From NCBI GenBank assembly GCA_964431965.1, contig CAYSLU010000013.1:11506-75505 (forward strand): a stretch of DNA of 64,000 bases, in the 5' to 3' direction. Every line of letters starts with the position of its first letter. Positions within the stretch are counted from its first letter, which is position 1. The position numbers were made by a program, and so were the translations under genes. Below the pieces are notes generated by a model that made no database searches, was not told the origin of the DNA, and saw nothing but the letters and a program-made list of their open reading frames with translations. This document shows, in pieces, positions 18,133-27,073 of the stretch. This DNA is from CAYSLU01 sp964431965. Its GTDB lineage: Bacteria > Verrucomicrobiota > Kiritimatiellia > CAIKKV01 > CAYSLU01.

Positions 18133-19533
18133 TCAGGCGTTCGCCCGGAGCTCGCGGAGCAGCCGAACGGCCGCCTCGCCCATGCGCTTCCCGGCATCGG
18201 GTGCCAGCCGGCTCTGCAGGGCCAGGCACGACTCGTAGCCACCACGGGCGATTCCGTCCTCCTCCGGGATGTAGCCTTGCCAGCCGTTGGCCAGCTCGAC
18301 CAACTGGGTGGCGGGAAAGGGCGAGGCGGCCCGGACGGCGTGTCCCAGCGTGCTGAAGTACTCGCAGGGGAATCCGACGATCGCCAGATCGCCGCAGGCG
18401 AGCGCTTGGATCTCGACGTCCTCAACCAGTTCGCGCGCCCCGACGCGGCGCTGGTGCTCCCACGTCCCGACGATGTCGCGAGCCAGCCAGTCGTCGACCG
18501 CCTCGGAATTGTGATGGAAATGGTACGCGTAGCCGTACAGGTCCCGCGCCAGGCGTCCGCTCGACGGCTCGCCCCGGGCGCGCGACTCCAGATGTCGACG
18601 GGCGGTTTCGACCTGCGTGCCGGTCACACGCCGCTGGGCTATGCGGAGGATCTCGCGCCGGACGAGGAGGGGCGAAGCCCGGATGGCGGTCGCATCGCGA
18701 AGGGCCACGATCGTTCGGTCGGCGATGCCTTCGCCCATCCGCCGGGCATACTCGGCTCCACCCTCGCCGGTGCGGCCTGGGATGCCGCTGTTCTGAGACA
18801 GATCGCCCGCCGGCCCGTTCGCGAAGACGAACGTGCCGCCCAGCTGCTGCTCCAGCCGGTCCCTCAGAGGCCCGGGGTAGTCGGCGCTGAAGCGCGTGTC
18901 GCTGTACATCGCGGTGGGGTGACAGCCGAAGTTGACGATGCCACCCATGGGCCGGCTGTCGGCGGCGACGGCGAGCAGCGCCCAGACGTCGCGCTCGTCC
19001 GGGCCCTCCATGCGGACGAAGCCGGGGGCGTCGCGCCGTCCGTGGGTGCCGACCTGCTCGCGCCCGTCCGCATCCCGGTAGATCGGTCGGCGGTTGAAGG
19101 ACCAGCCCGGCGCGTCGCCGTGCGCGAAGCGGAGCGTGGCCGGGGCCAGCGCGACCGCCGTGCGCCGGGCGAGGTCGCCGAGCAAGGGGAGGATGCGATC
19201 GACCCCGGCATACGCGTCATCGACGGGCAGCCACGGGTTCGTGGCCGGCGCGCAGTGCGTGTGCGTGGTGGCGACCATCACGTGCGCGGGCGGCAGCCCG
19301 GCCGCGGTCGCGATGGCGGCCCGGAACTCGGCGGCCACGGGCGGGAAGATCACGTTCAGGTCGAGCACGCACACGGCCAGCCGGGCGGACCCGTCGTCGA
19401 ACAGCGCCAGCCGCGCGGTGAGCGGCCACTTGACGCCGGTGGACGTCAGGATGTTGATGCCGAACCGTCCGAACCGAGGACCGATTTCAGGGGTGATGTC
19501 GATCGCGCCGAATGCCGCCTGTAGTGTGCTCAT
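18133..19533 (-). CDS. Neutral/alkaline ceramidase-like hydrolase
   Basis: 466 residues matching the N-terminal catalytic domain of the neutral ceramidase family. It starts QAAFGAIDITPEIGPRFGR and has the zinc-site motif ATTHTHCAPATNPW, then FGCHPTAMYSD and NGPAGDLSQN. The immunoglobulin-like C-terminal domain of classical ceramidases is absent, as in the many PVC and soil bacterial homologues of unknown substrate. No signal peptide is evident. It could hydrolyse an amide other than ceramide. The next gene downstream in the same direction is the oxidoreductase region on the opposite strand, so it ends alone. Confidence 0.8.
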   Translation of the reverse strand: MSTLQAAFGAIDITPEIGPRFGRFGINILTSTGVKWPLTARLALFDDGSARLAVCVLDLNVIFPPVAAEFRAAIATAAGLPPAHVMVATTHTHCAPATNPWLPVDDAYAGVDRILPLLGDLARRTAVALAPATLRFAHGDAPGWSFNRRPIYRDADGREQVGTHGRRDAPGFVRMEGPDERDVWALLAVAADSRPMGGIVNFGCHPTAMYSDTRFSADYPGPLRDRLEQQLGGTFVFANGPAGDLSQNSGIPGRTGEGGAEYARRMGEGIADRTIVALRDATAIRASPLLVRREILRIAQRRVTGTQVETARRHLESRARGEPSSGRLARDLYGYAYHFHHNSEAVDDWLARDIVGTWEHQRRVGARELVEDVEIQALACGDLAIVGFPCEYFSTLGHAVRAASPFPATQLVELANGWQGYIPEEDGIARGGYESCLALQSRLAPDAGKRMGEAAVRLLRELRANA

Positions 19534-19575
19534 GTCGCTCCTCGCCCCGCTGTTTCGCCGGGCTGCCCTTCCGCT

Positions 19576-20262
19576 CTACTCCACAATCGTCCGCAGCCTC
19601 TCGACGCGATGCTTTCGCAGGAACTCCTTCAGAAACTGAACCGCGACGGGGGTGTCCTGGATCTCGTAGTACTCCTCCCCGGTCTCCAGCTGCCTCCACA
19701 TCTTGGCCGTCAAGGACTGGGCGAAGTCGACGTTCTCCGGGTCGAGTCCCTTCGCGATCTCGACCTCGTCGATCGGCTTCCCGTCCCGGAACCCGTTCTC
19801 GCGCCGCAGCCAGAGATTCTGCACGGCAATCTCTGCGGGGAAGTCGCGCGCGGCGATCTCGGCTAGCACGCCGTGGTCCTGCCGAAAGTATCGGAACCGG
19901 ATCCGCGATTCATCCGACTCGCGGTCGAAGACGACGAGGTGGAGCAGGTTGCTGTGTGCCCGGAGGCAGATCGGCACTCCGGGGCCAACCCAGAGGACCT
20001 GCCGTCCCTGCCAGGGGATGGAGAGGTACGTGGTGTCGTGCTGAAAGAACTCCGCTTTCGGCGTGCTGAGGAGGTGGACCGCTCCGAACGACTTGTACTT
20101 CAAGCCCCAGCGCTCGGCGTGCTCCCGGTAGTCGATGAACCTGCCCGGCTCAACTTCCGCCCTTCCCCTGATGTCGACCGCCTCGCGCACGAGCCGGTTC
20201 TCCACGCCGCGGCAGACGGACGGCAGCAGCAGGAGAAAGAGCAACGGGAGTCTCGGGCTCAT
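19576..20262 (-). CDS. Secreted hypothetical protein
   Basis: 228 residues with an N-terminal signal peptide (MSPRLPLLFLLLLPSVCRG). The mature part is polar and rich in charged residues, with no motif I recognise. It ends VQFLKEFLRKHRVERLRTIVE. It is 42 bases upstream of the ceramidase-like gene on the same strand, so co-transcription is likely. The start has no strong ribosome site beyond GGAAGGAAG. Confidence 0.6.
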   Translation of the reverse strand: MSPRLPLLFLLLLPSVCRGVENRLVREAVDIRGRAEVEPGRFIDYREHAERWGLKYKSFGAVHLLSTPKAEFFQHDTTYLSIPWQGRQVLWVGPGVPICLRAHSNLLHLVVFDRESDESRIRFRYFRQDHGVLAEIAARDFPAEIAVQNLWLRRENGFRDGKPIDEVEIAKGLDPENVDFAQSLTAKMWRQLETGEEYYEIQDTPVAVQFLKEFLRKHRVERLRTIVE

Positions 20263-20427
20263 ATCACTTCCTTCCTTCCGAATGCACCGGCCGGATTCCC
20301 GGGCTTGGGGTCGCCGGACAGCGAGAGCACAGGCGACGGCATTCCGATGTGTCTGCGGACACTAGATCGGCGGTTGGAGGAGATCAACGGGAAAGTCCGA
20401 TCTGGAGCGGCTCGGAAGCCATCTGAG

Positions 20428-21339
20428 CTACCCGACCGCCACAAGGACCAGGCCGGCGAACATGATGAGCACGCCGACAAGTTTGGGGCCGTGCGGCGGT
20501 TCGCGCAGAACGAGGATGCCGAAGGTCGCGCCCAGCGGGATGCTGAGCTGGCGGAACGCCACGACGTAGCTGATGTTGCTCACGTGTGCCATGGAGACCA
20601 GGACGAGCGCGTAGGCGGCATAGATCACGGCGCCGGCCGCGGCGGCGTGCGGGAGGTGTGCGCGGACGGTTTCCTTGAGGTTCAGGCGGCCTTCGCGGCG
20701 GGGAAGGATGAATAGCAGGAGCCAGAGCGACGTGATCGCGCCGTCCAGGCACAGGTAGAGGAGCGTGATCGCCGGCACTCCCCAGCCGTCGGCTGCGGCG
20801 CCCCGCAGTCGGCGCAGTGCTTCATCGTCCACGAGCGAGTAGCCGGCCGTCCCGAACGCCGCTATCAGCGCGAGCGCGCACGTGGCATTCAGATAATGCC
20901 GGACGTGGATCTGCGAGAATCTCTGCATGGGGAGCAGGAAGCATCCCGTCACGACGAGCACGATGCCGGTGACGCAGCCCATGCCGACCTGGGTCCGGCG
21001 GCCGAGCGCGAAGGTCACGAGGGCCACGAGCAACACGGGCACTGAGCGCGCCAGCGGGTAGGCCACGGACATATCCCCCGCGCGGTACGCGCCGGCGAGC
21101 GCGGCATAGTAGACGGCCATGAAGAAGCCGGTCGCCAGCAGCAGCGGTCCGACATCGGCGAGCGCGCGGATGGCCGCGCCGTCGAGGCCGCGGATGAGCA
21201 CCGGCAGGAGCAGCAGGGAGCCGGTTGTGTTCGCCAGAAGGAAGAACGACGCCGACGGGTGCCGGCTCTTCGTAAAGAGGTTCCACCCCGCGTGCATCAC
21301 GGAGGAGAGGAGGATCAGGATGATGGCGGCGAGCGTCAT
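20428..21339 (-). CDS. EamA-family (DMT superfamily) transporter
   Basis: 303 residues with about ten transmembrane segments arranged as two EamA repeats. The first begins LAAIILILLSSVMHAGWNLFTK. The second contains VSMAHVSNISYVVAFRQLSIPLGATFGILVLREPP, a typical EamA second-repeat signature. The family exports or imports small metabolites such as amino acids, sugars or nucleotide sugars across the inner membrane; the substrate is not readable. Upstream lies the 820-base repeat island, and the 165 bases downstream show nothing clear. Confidence 0.82.
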   Translation of the reverse strand: MTLAAIILILLSSVMHAGWNLFTKSRHPSASFFLLANTTGSLLLLPVLIRGLDGAAIRALADVGPLLLATGFFMAVYYAALAGAYRAGDMSVAYPLARSVPVLLVALVTFALGRRTQVGMGCVTGIVLVVTGCFLLPMQRFSQIHVRHYLNATCALALIAAFGTAGYSLVDDEALRRLRGAAADGWGVPAITLLYLCLDGAITSLWLLLFILPRREGRLNLKETVRAHLPHAAAAGAVIYAAYALVLVSMAHVSNISYVVAFRQLSIPLGATFGILVLREPPHGPKLVGVLIMFAGLVLVAVG

Positions 21340-21410
21340 GACCGGCGGATGCTACGCTGGGACCCGCCGGGGATCAACGCGCGGATTGGCGTAGCAGCGG
21401 GGCATGCTGT

Positions 21411-21438
21411 GAGCTCGCTCTACGTGGCCGGCGAGCTC
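21411..21438. repeat. Hairpin at the left edge of the repeat island
   Basis: GAGCTCGC at 21411 pairs with GCGAGCTC at 21431 across a 12-base loop. No T tract follows. Confidence 0.5.
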
Positions 21439-21455
21439 GCCCGGGTTCCGACAGG

Positions 21456-22088
21456 TAGGGCGGTCTCGCCGAGACCGCCGCGTGTAGGCGGACTGCGCGA
21501 TACGAGACAGCTCGACGGATTGGGCCGAAGGGCGACACGCCAGCCCGGCCCATCTGGGCGGTTGCCGGGGGACGGCACATACAGGAGTATGGTGCCGCCC
21601 CCGGCGCCCGCCCATCTGGACCAGTCTGACGTATCGCCCTTCGGGCCTCTCGCAGACTCGGGGCGACCCAATCCGCCTCGCGGGTCGCCCCGTTCCGTCG
21701 CGGACTCGGAACGGTGGGTCAGGGTGACCTTCGACACTCTGCTGTTCCTGGTCTGCCGGGTAGGGCGGTCTCGCCGAGACCGCCGCGTGTAGGCGGACTG
21801 CGCGATACGAGACAGCTCGACGGATTGGGCCGAAGGGCGACACGCCAGCCCGGCCCATCTGGGCGGTTCCCGGGGGACGGCACATACAGGAGTATGGTGC
21901 CGCCCCCGGCGCCCGCCCATCTGGACCAGTCTGACGTATCGCCCTTCGGGCCCCTCGCAGACTCGGGGCGACCCAATCCACCTCGCGGGTCGCCCGTTCC
22001 GTAGCGGACTCGGAACGGTGGGTCAGGGTGACCTTCGACATTCCGCTGTTCTTGGTCTGCCGGGTAGGGCGGGCTCGCCGAGACCGCC
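21456..22088. repeat. 305-bp tandem repeat, two full copies and a partial third
   Basis: Copy 1 is 21456-21760, copy 2 is 21761-22064, and a third copy stops after about 24 bases at 22088. Copies 1 and 2 differ by about seven substitutions and one single-base indel. Each begins with a palindrome (GGCGGTCTCG, one base, CGAGACCGCC). A long imperfect stem follows: in copy 1 CGGATTGGG at 21516 pairs with CCCAATCCG at 21667, CGAAGGGCGA with TCGCCCTTCG, and an inner arm at 21556-21579 pairs with 21590-21613. GCGACCC/GGGTCGC and GTTCCG/CGGAAC stems come after. Some mismatched pairs would be G-U wobbles if the element were transcribed from the minus strand. Confidence 0.88.
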
Positions 22089-22104
22089 ATACCGTTCACG
22101 GTAT
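22089..22104. repeat. Hairpin at the right edge of the repeat island
   Basis: ATACCG and CGGTAT flank a TTCA loop exactly where the partial third repeat copy stops. It may mark an element end or be a terminator; no T tract follows. Confidence 0.45.
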
Positions 22105-22162
22105 CGGCTCTGCGGGCGCGAAAGAACGATCGGGCGAAACGGATGCCGTCCGCAGTCACCTC

Positions 22163-22984
22163 TCACGGCGCCGGCGTGAAGGTCCGGATGGCCTCTTGTG
22201 CCTGCTCGACGTCGTCCGAGTTCAGGATGTCGGCGCCCATGGCGAGGCGCTCGTGATAGAGGCCAAGCCCCTCCTGGCGGGCGCGGCGGTCCACCTCCAG
22301 GAATGTGCCGTAGGTGGTGAGGATGCCTTCGTCGTGCAGGCGCTCGAACACCTCGGGAGGGGTCTCGTCGTGGATCCACGCGACGAGCCGCTCGTGCGGG
22401 ATGCCGGACGAGAGCAGGTCGCGCATGTGCGCTTCGTTGGTGGCGCGCCCGTACACCATGACATCGGGGTCCAGTTGGTGGGCCCGCACGGTGTCCACGA
22501 TGGCGTAGGTCAGGACGACGCAGCACGTGTGCTGGCGCCGTTCGCGGACATGGCGGAGCACGCGCCCCCAGGCGTCGCCTTCCTCCTTGATGTCCAGGAA
22601 CACCACGGTCGTGCCTGCTGCCCAGTCCATCACCGCGTCGAGCGTCTCGACGGTCTGGTCAAGCACCCGGTGTTCCTCGTCCTTGAGGCGCAGGCTCCGC
22701 AGTTCGGCGAGGGTGCGCTCCGAGAGGTCGCCCGTGCCGGTGGTGCAGCGATCGAGGGTGCGGTCGTGGTTCAGGACCAGCGAGCCGTCCCGGGTGGTGC
22801 GCACGTCCACCTCGGTCCAGCAGCCGGACGCTTCCCATGCCCGGCGATAGGCCGCGAGCGTGTTCTCCGCGAAGCCGATGGGCGGCGCCCCGCGGTGGGC
22901 GAGGATGGCGGCTTCGCGGCCCGGGAGCCAGCGCATGTACTCGTAGAGATCGCTCGGCCGCTTGAACTGGATCGGACTGGGCAT
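22163..22984 (-). CDS. Glycerophosphodiester phosphodiesterase family protein
   Basis: 273 residues forming a GDPD TIM barrel. The family signature is complete: ILAHRGAPPIGFAENT with the catalytic His, CWTEVDVRTTRDGSLVLNHD with the metal-binding Glu-x-Asp and second His, and VVFLDIKEE. The ATG at 22984 is preceded by GGGAGA. No signal peptide is seen, so it is likely cytoplasmic and releases an alcohol head group plus glycerol phosphate, or a related phosphodiester. It lies 29 bases after the large membrane protein gene on the same strand, probably in one operon. Confidence 0.88.
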   Translation of the reverse strand: MPSPIQFKRPSDLYEYMRWLPGREAAILAHRGAPPIGFAENTLAAYRRAWEASGCWTEVDVRTTRDGSLVLNHDRTLDRCTTGTGDLSERTLAELRSLRLKDEEHRVLDQTVETLDAVMDWAAGTTVVFLDIKEEGDAWGRVLRHVRERRQHTCCVVLTYAIVDTVRAHQLDPDVMVYGRATNEAHMRDLLSSGIPHERLVAWIHDETPPEVFERLHDEGILTTYGTFLEVDRRARQEGLGLYHERLAMGADILNSDDVEQAQEAIRTFTPAP

Positions 22985-23013
22985 GTGCGTGCTCTCCCGG
23001 CTTCGTGATTGCC

Positions 23014-24945
23014 TCAACGGGCCGCGCCGTCTGTCAGCCGGTACACCCAGAGGTCCACCTCCGGGAACTGAAGTGCCGGCGCGGCCATGCGGAGAAAGCC
23101 GGGCGAGTCGGAGGGTGCGGGCAGCACCAGGTATCGCACGCCCAGCGCGCGCCACACGTCGGATGTCGGGCTGATCGTGACCGCATAGGCGTCGAACGCC
23201 GTGAGCGCGAACCGGGCTTGCGCGGTTTCGCCCGTGGCGAGCGCCATGTGGCCGTAGCGATTGTAGACGGCGGCGCCGTCGCCGCTCGGATCCAGGACGC
23301 GCATCAGCTCCGGGTCCGGCACCACGCGCGTTCCATTGAGGACCGTGGCGCCCGCCGCCTTCAGGTAGTTGGCGAACAGGTAGTTGCCGTAGACGGCCCA
23401 GCGGGCGCCGGGCTCGGCGGCGGCCAGGCGGCTCGCCTCCCGGTGCAGGCGGGTCTGGGCGATGGGGGCGAGGCCGCGGGCCAGCGGGTTGACGAGGGCG
23501 TGGGCGATAAGCGTGGGCGCCACGACGCAGGCGGCCAGGACCGCGATCCGGCCCGACCAGATGGCGTAGCCCGCGCCGCCGGCGGCGAGCGTCACGAGTG
23601 CGATCCGGCCGCCGGACAGGAGTTCGGGGGCCGACGGCCGGAGGGCGATGCCGACGGCCAGGGCCATCGCGGCCAGCGCGACGCCGGCGGCGATGGCCGG
23701 CGCATGGGCCCGGCGGCCGGTGCGCCCGGCGGCGCAGACCGTACACCACAGCACGCTGGCCACGCCGAGGCCGAGCATGGCCCGGGCGGAGGGGACCAGC
23801 GCCAGGCCGGTGATCCGGGCGAGCGGGGCGGGCCAGCCGAACACGATCCACGCGAACAGGGCGATGGTGTAGAGCGCGAGGGCCATCTCGATGGGGCGGA
23901 CTGGCCGCCGGCGCACAGCGTCCCAGGCCAGTGCGGCGAGGGGGAGGGGAAAGAGGAGGACAAAGCGGCTGGCCTCGCAGACATTCGGATAGGGACGGGG
24001 ATGGGCCCCTTCGGACATCCAGACATCGAACAGCCCGCCGAACGCCTGTGCGAGCGTGCTGTCGCCGCCGGCCGCTACGCGGGCGCCGGGGTAGACGGTG
24101 GCGTGGACGAGGGCCAGCGGCTCGGATGCCTGCAGGAAGTAGGACGCCGAAAGCGCCAGCCCGGCGGCGACCGCGGCGGCGGCCGGCAGCCAGGTCCACC
24201 GGCGGGTGCCGCGGGGAATCCGGGCGGCCACGAGGACGACGCACAGCCAGGCCAGCGGGATCTGGAACGGAGGGTAGCAGCTCATCGTGAAGTTGAGCGC
24301 CGCCGCCGCTGCGAGCGCGGCGGCCGCGACGGATCGGGCGGGGCGGCCGGCCGTCAGGGACCCGATGAGGCCGGCGGTCATCAGGGCCCAGGAGCCGAGC
24401 ATCTCGGGCAGAGCCGAGGGGGAGGAGAACCACCACTGGACAAACGCCGACCCTGAGATCCAGGCGGCGCCGACGGCTGCGGCGCCGGGGCGGCCGGTCA
24501 GGACGAGCAGCAGGGCGAAGCAGCCGCCGGCGAGGAGGATGGCCTTCATCAGCCAGTAGAACGCGAAGGCCCGCTCCGCGTCCAAGGCAAAGAATCCCCA
24601 GAACTGCGGGCGGAAGACGGCGCTCCAGTGACGGATCGGCACGTTCATCAGCATCGTGGTCCGGCCGGGGCCCCAGGCGGGATTGACGAGCGGACAGGAG
24701 GGGCTCCGGTTCAGCTGGCTGAGGATGGCCGGCGTCACGACCGACCACTCGTCGATGCGGATGAATCGCGGCGTGCCAGCGACGACTCCGTCGTCCGGCG
24801 TCCGGCCCGGGAAGCCGGAGTTCCAGATACCGATCGAGGACCCGTGAAGCCGCGCCAGCGTGCCGGCCGCGAGGAGGGCCAGCGCGACGAATCCGGCGGC
24901 GGCAAGCGTCCGGTGGATCGGCGCGGCGGAGTGGACGGTCGACAC
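23014..24945 (-). CDS. Large polytopic membrane protein (DUF7657-like, GT-C-like)
   Basis: 643 residues from a GTG at 24945 behind a GGGAGGT ribosome site. A signal-like first segment is followed by a periplasmic stretch (NSGFPGRTPDDGVVAGTPRFIRIDEWSVVTP), then about eleven transmembrane segments and a C-terminal soluble tail (about 130 residues) ending FPEVDLWVYRLTDG. The segment PIRHWSAVFRPQFWGFF is shared with a large uncharacterised family of GT-C-like bacterial membrane proteins. A glycosyltransferase role for surface polymers is likely but unproven. The gene sits 17 bases after the class II aldolase gene. Confidence 0.65.
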   Translation of the reverse strand: MSTVHSAAPIHRTLAAAGFVALALLAAGTLARLHGSSIGIWNSGFPGRTPDDGVVAGTPRFIRIDEWSVVTPAILSQLNRSPSCPLVNPAWGPGRTTMLMNVPIRHWSAVFRPQFWGFFALDAERAFAFYWLMKAILLAGGCFALLLVLTGRPGAAAVGAAWISGSAFVQWWFSSPSALPEMLGSWALMTAGLIGSLTAGRPARSVAAAALAAAAALNFTMSCYPPFQIPLAWLCVVLVAARIPRGTRRWTWLPAAAAVAAGLALSASYFLQASEPLALVHATVYPGARVAAGGDSTLAQAFGGLFDVWMSEGAHPRPYPNVCEASRFVLLFPLPLAALAWDAVRRRPVRPIEMALALYTIALFAWIVFGWPAPLARITGLALVPSARAMLGLGVASVLWCTVCAAGRTGRRAHAPAIAAGVALAAMALAVGIALRPSAPELLSGGRIALVTLAAGGAGYAIWSGRIAVLAACVVAPTLIAHALVNPLARGLAPIAQTRLHREASRLAAAEPGARWAVYGNYLFANYLKAAGATVLNGTRVVPDPELMRVLDPSGDGAAVYNRYGHMALATGETAQARFALTAFDAYAVTISPTSDVWRALGVRYLVLPAPSDSPGFLRMAAPALQFPEVDLWVYRLTDGAAR

Positions 24946-24962
24946 GGCTGACCTCCCGCTAT

Positions 24963-25616
24963 TCAGACCGCCTTGCCGGTGTTCTCGGCCCGCAGGGACA
25001 TGAGGTGGGCGGCGTCTGACTTGGAGAGCGGCTGAAGCCGGTCGCCCGTGTCGAGGATGATCCGGCACGCGAGTTCAAAGAAGGCGGCGCGCTGGAGGGC
25101 CTCCTCGTAGTCCTGTCCCACCGTGACCTGCCCGTGGTTTCGCATGACGACGAGGTTGTGGTGGATCACGGAGGCGATCACCGCCTCGGAGAGGGTGGCC
25201 GAGCCGGGGAGGTAGAAGGGCACCGTCCCGACGGGGCCGACATAGTAGGGGATCTCGGGGATGACAAAGTAGTTCGGCGGATCGCCGGCGCGGCAGGCCA
25301 AGGCCGTGGCGCAGGGCGAGTGGAAGTGGAGCACGACGTTCACTTCCGGCCGCTTGCGCATCGCGCCGGAGTGGAAGCCGGCTTCCATGGATGGGCGGAC
25401 CGCGCCGAGGGGGGTGGCGTCGGCGATCCGGCAGACGGCGACCTGCTCCGGCGTGATGGTGCCGAGCCAGCTCTGCGTGGCCGAGACGAGCATGCGGTCG
25501 CCATCGATCCGGAGCGACATGTTGCCGCTGCTGCAGCGGGTGAGCCCGTACTGGTCCACGCGGTGGCACGCCGCCACGAATGCATCGATCACGCCCGGCG
25601 AAACGGCATCGCTCAT
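24963..25616 (-). CDS. Class II aldolase/adducin-family protein
   Basis: 217 residues of the fuculose-phosphate aldolase fold. Visible family features are LTRCSSGNMSLRID (phosphate-binding SGN), VVLHFHSPCATA with the zinc-binding H-x-H, and VVMRNHGQVTVG with the third zinc-binding His. The start at 25616 is chosen for the GGGAGGGA site just upstream. It is 19 bases downstream of a TIM-barrel isomerase gene, a pairing typical of sugar or sugar-phosphate catabolic operons. The substrate (L-fuculose-, L-ribulose-, or other phosphate) cannot be determined. Confidence 0.85.
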   Translation of the reverse strand: MSDAVSPGVIDAFVAACHRVDQYGLTRCSSGNMSLRIDGDRMLVSATQSWLGTITPEQVAVCRIADATPLGAVRPSMEAGFHSGAMRKRPEVNVVLHFHSPCATALACRAGDPPNYFVIPEIPYYVGPVGTVPFYLPGSATLSEAVIASVIHHNLVVMRNHGQVTVGQDYEEALQRAAFFELACRIILDTGDRLQPLSKSDAAHLMSLRAENTGKAV

Positions 25617-25635
25617 GACAGTCCCTCCCTTTTCT

Positions 25636-26850
25636 TCATGGGGTCTCCGGTCTGCGGGACGGGGCATCGACCAGCTGGTCCAGCGGCGTGCCGTCGGCGG
25701 GCACGGCCTGGCGCCAGAAGTCCGCGCTGGCTTTCATTCGCGCGAGTATGTCATCCGGAGCGTCCGCCGTTCCGCTGAACGCCTCGATGGTCAGGAAGAT
25801 ATCCGCGCAGCGGGGCGGCATCAGCGGATCGGGCGGCCGCTCGTACGATGCCTTCAGGGCGCGCAGCACCCGGTGCGGGTCAATGATCCCGGCGGCGTTG
25901 TGCTCGGCGGTGAACGGCTTGTGGGCGGAGGATGTGCCATCTGTCTGCTGCAGGTGCACGATGGGCGAGTAGCAGCCCAGCCGGTCGAGCCACTGATACG
26001 GATCACCGTCCTCGTGCGAGGCGAACAGGTGCGGATGCTCCGCGGCATCGGCCAGCACGTCGGCGACCGCGCGGTCCTGCCCGGCTGCGCCCGCGCCGGC
26101 CGCGGCGCGCAGCGCCGCCCGGGCGCGCTCGGATCCAGCCCATGGCATCCGGGCCGGCGGCGAGCCCGGCGCGCCGGCTCGCAGCCAGGCCGTCAGCGCC
26201 TCTCCGGTCGGCCGCAGGAATCGGCGCTGTCCGTACTGGTGCCCGACGTCGATGGTGACGTAGAGGGGGCAGCCGCGGCGGCGCAGGACGCCGGCGAGCA
26301 TCGCGTGCGTGCCCGCGAGGGTCCATGGCGGCTGATGGGGCGAGTACATCTGCTCCACCCCCACGGTGGTGGCGCCCGCTTCGGCGCCATAGGCGGCGGC
26401 CTGCGCGAGCCGGTCGTACAGGTCCTGCTCCGCTTCCTCGAAGCGGGCCCGATCGTTCAGAACCGACTGCGGGAAGGCGTGGGCGAAGAAGCCCAGGCCC
26501 GCGTGGAGCCGACCGGCGGCCTCTGCCATGGGCTTGATCCACTGCGTCAGCAGGTGATCGCGCACCCGCCGGTCAGTGTGGGCCAGGCCGAGCGTCGCAT
26601 AGGTTCCGTGCCCGGAGTAGAGGCTGACTACACGAGCGCCGGTCCGGGCCTGGGCCTCCTGGACGGCGGCGATCCAGTCGTGGCGATAGGCGGCCGGCGC
26701 GTACAGGGGATCGCACTCATTGTCCGCGCTGGCCTCGATGCAGGACAGGCCCAGTTCGTCGCGCACGATCCGGAACCACTCGTCGGGGGTCGTCCAGCGC
26801 TTTGAGGCAAAGCAGTTGTCGACGGACAGATGGATGCGCGGGTAGTTCAC
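25636..26850 (-). CDS. Xylose isomerase-like TIM-barrel sugar (phosphate) isomerase/epimerase
   Basis: 404 residues with the AP-endonuclease-2/xylose-isomerase-like barrel. Metal-binding positions are suggested by GVEQMYSPH (Glu), YVTIDVGHQYGQ (Asp and His), SHEDGDPYQW and a late Glu in FLTIEAF. It is longer than the usual 270-300 residues owing to insertions in the second half. Together with the adjacent class II aldolase it probably forms an isomerase-aldolase pair for a keto/aldo sugar phosphate. It is the first gene of the minus-strand operon and diverges from the sulfur module across a 223-base spacer with no clear signal. Confidence 0.75.
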   Translation of the reverse strand: MNYPRIHLSVDNCFASKRWTTPDEWFRIVRDELGLSCIEASADNECDPLYAPAAYRHDWIAAVQEAQARTGARVVSLYSGHGTYATLGLAHTDRRVRDHLLTQWIKPMAEAAGRLHAGLGFFAHAFPQSVLNDRARFEEAEQDLYDRLAQAAAYGAEAGATTVGVEQMYSPHQPPWTLAGTHAMLAGVLRRRGCPLYVTIDVGHQYGQRRFLRPTGEALTAWLRAGAPGSPPARMPWAGSERARAALRAAAGAGAAGQDRAVADVLADAAEHPHLFASHEDGDPYQWLDRLGCYSPIVHLQQTDGTSSAHKPFTAEHNAAGIIDPHRVLRALKASYERPPDPLMPPRCADIFLTIEAFSGTADAPDDILARMKASADFWRQAVPADGTPLDQLVDAPSRRPETP

Positions 26851-27073
26851 GCGGCATCGTCCGTCGTCGAGCTTCTTTCGCGTGAGCGATCAGTCAGCAT
26901 GGCATCCGTGCACAGGCCGGTGGTTGAGACATCGGGCTAAAGTAGACTGCACGAACGGGTTTGGCAAGGACTGGAGAACTGGGGTCGTGCACGTCTCTCT
27001 GGACATTCGGCCGCACGGCTGGCTAGAGTGCGAGCGTGCAGCCGGAACGGAAACTGCGAAGACGGAGGATATC

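Larger units (their letters stand above)
21340..22162. other. Non-coding island holding tandem repeats
   Basis: No convincing gene lies in these 823 bases. The open frames present run through the 305-bp repeat in several frames at once and are broken relative to each other by a one-base indel between copies, which argues against coding. The island contains an 8-bp-stem hairpin at 21411-21438, two full repeat copies, the start of a third and a hairpin at 22089-22104. Confidence 0.75.

Noticed and set aside
21352..22041. Minus-strand open frame through both repeat copies
   Set aside because: The same repeat is open in several frames on both strands, and a one-base indel shifts the frame between copies, so the frame follows from composition, not coding.
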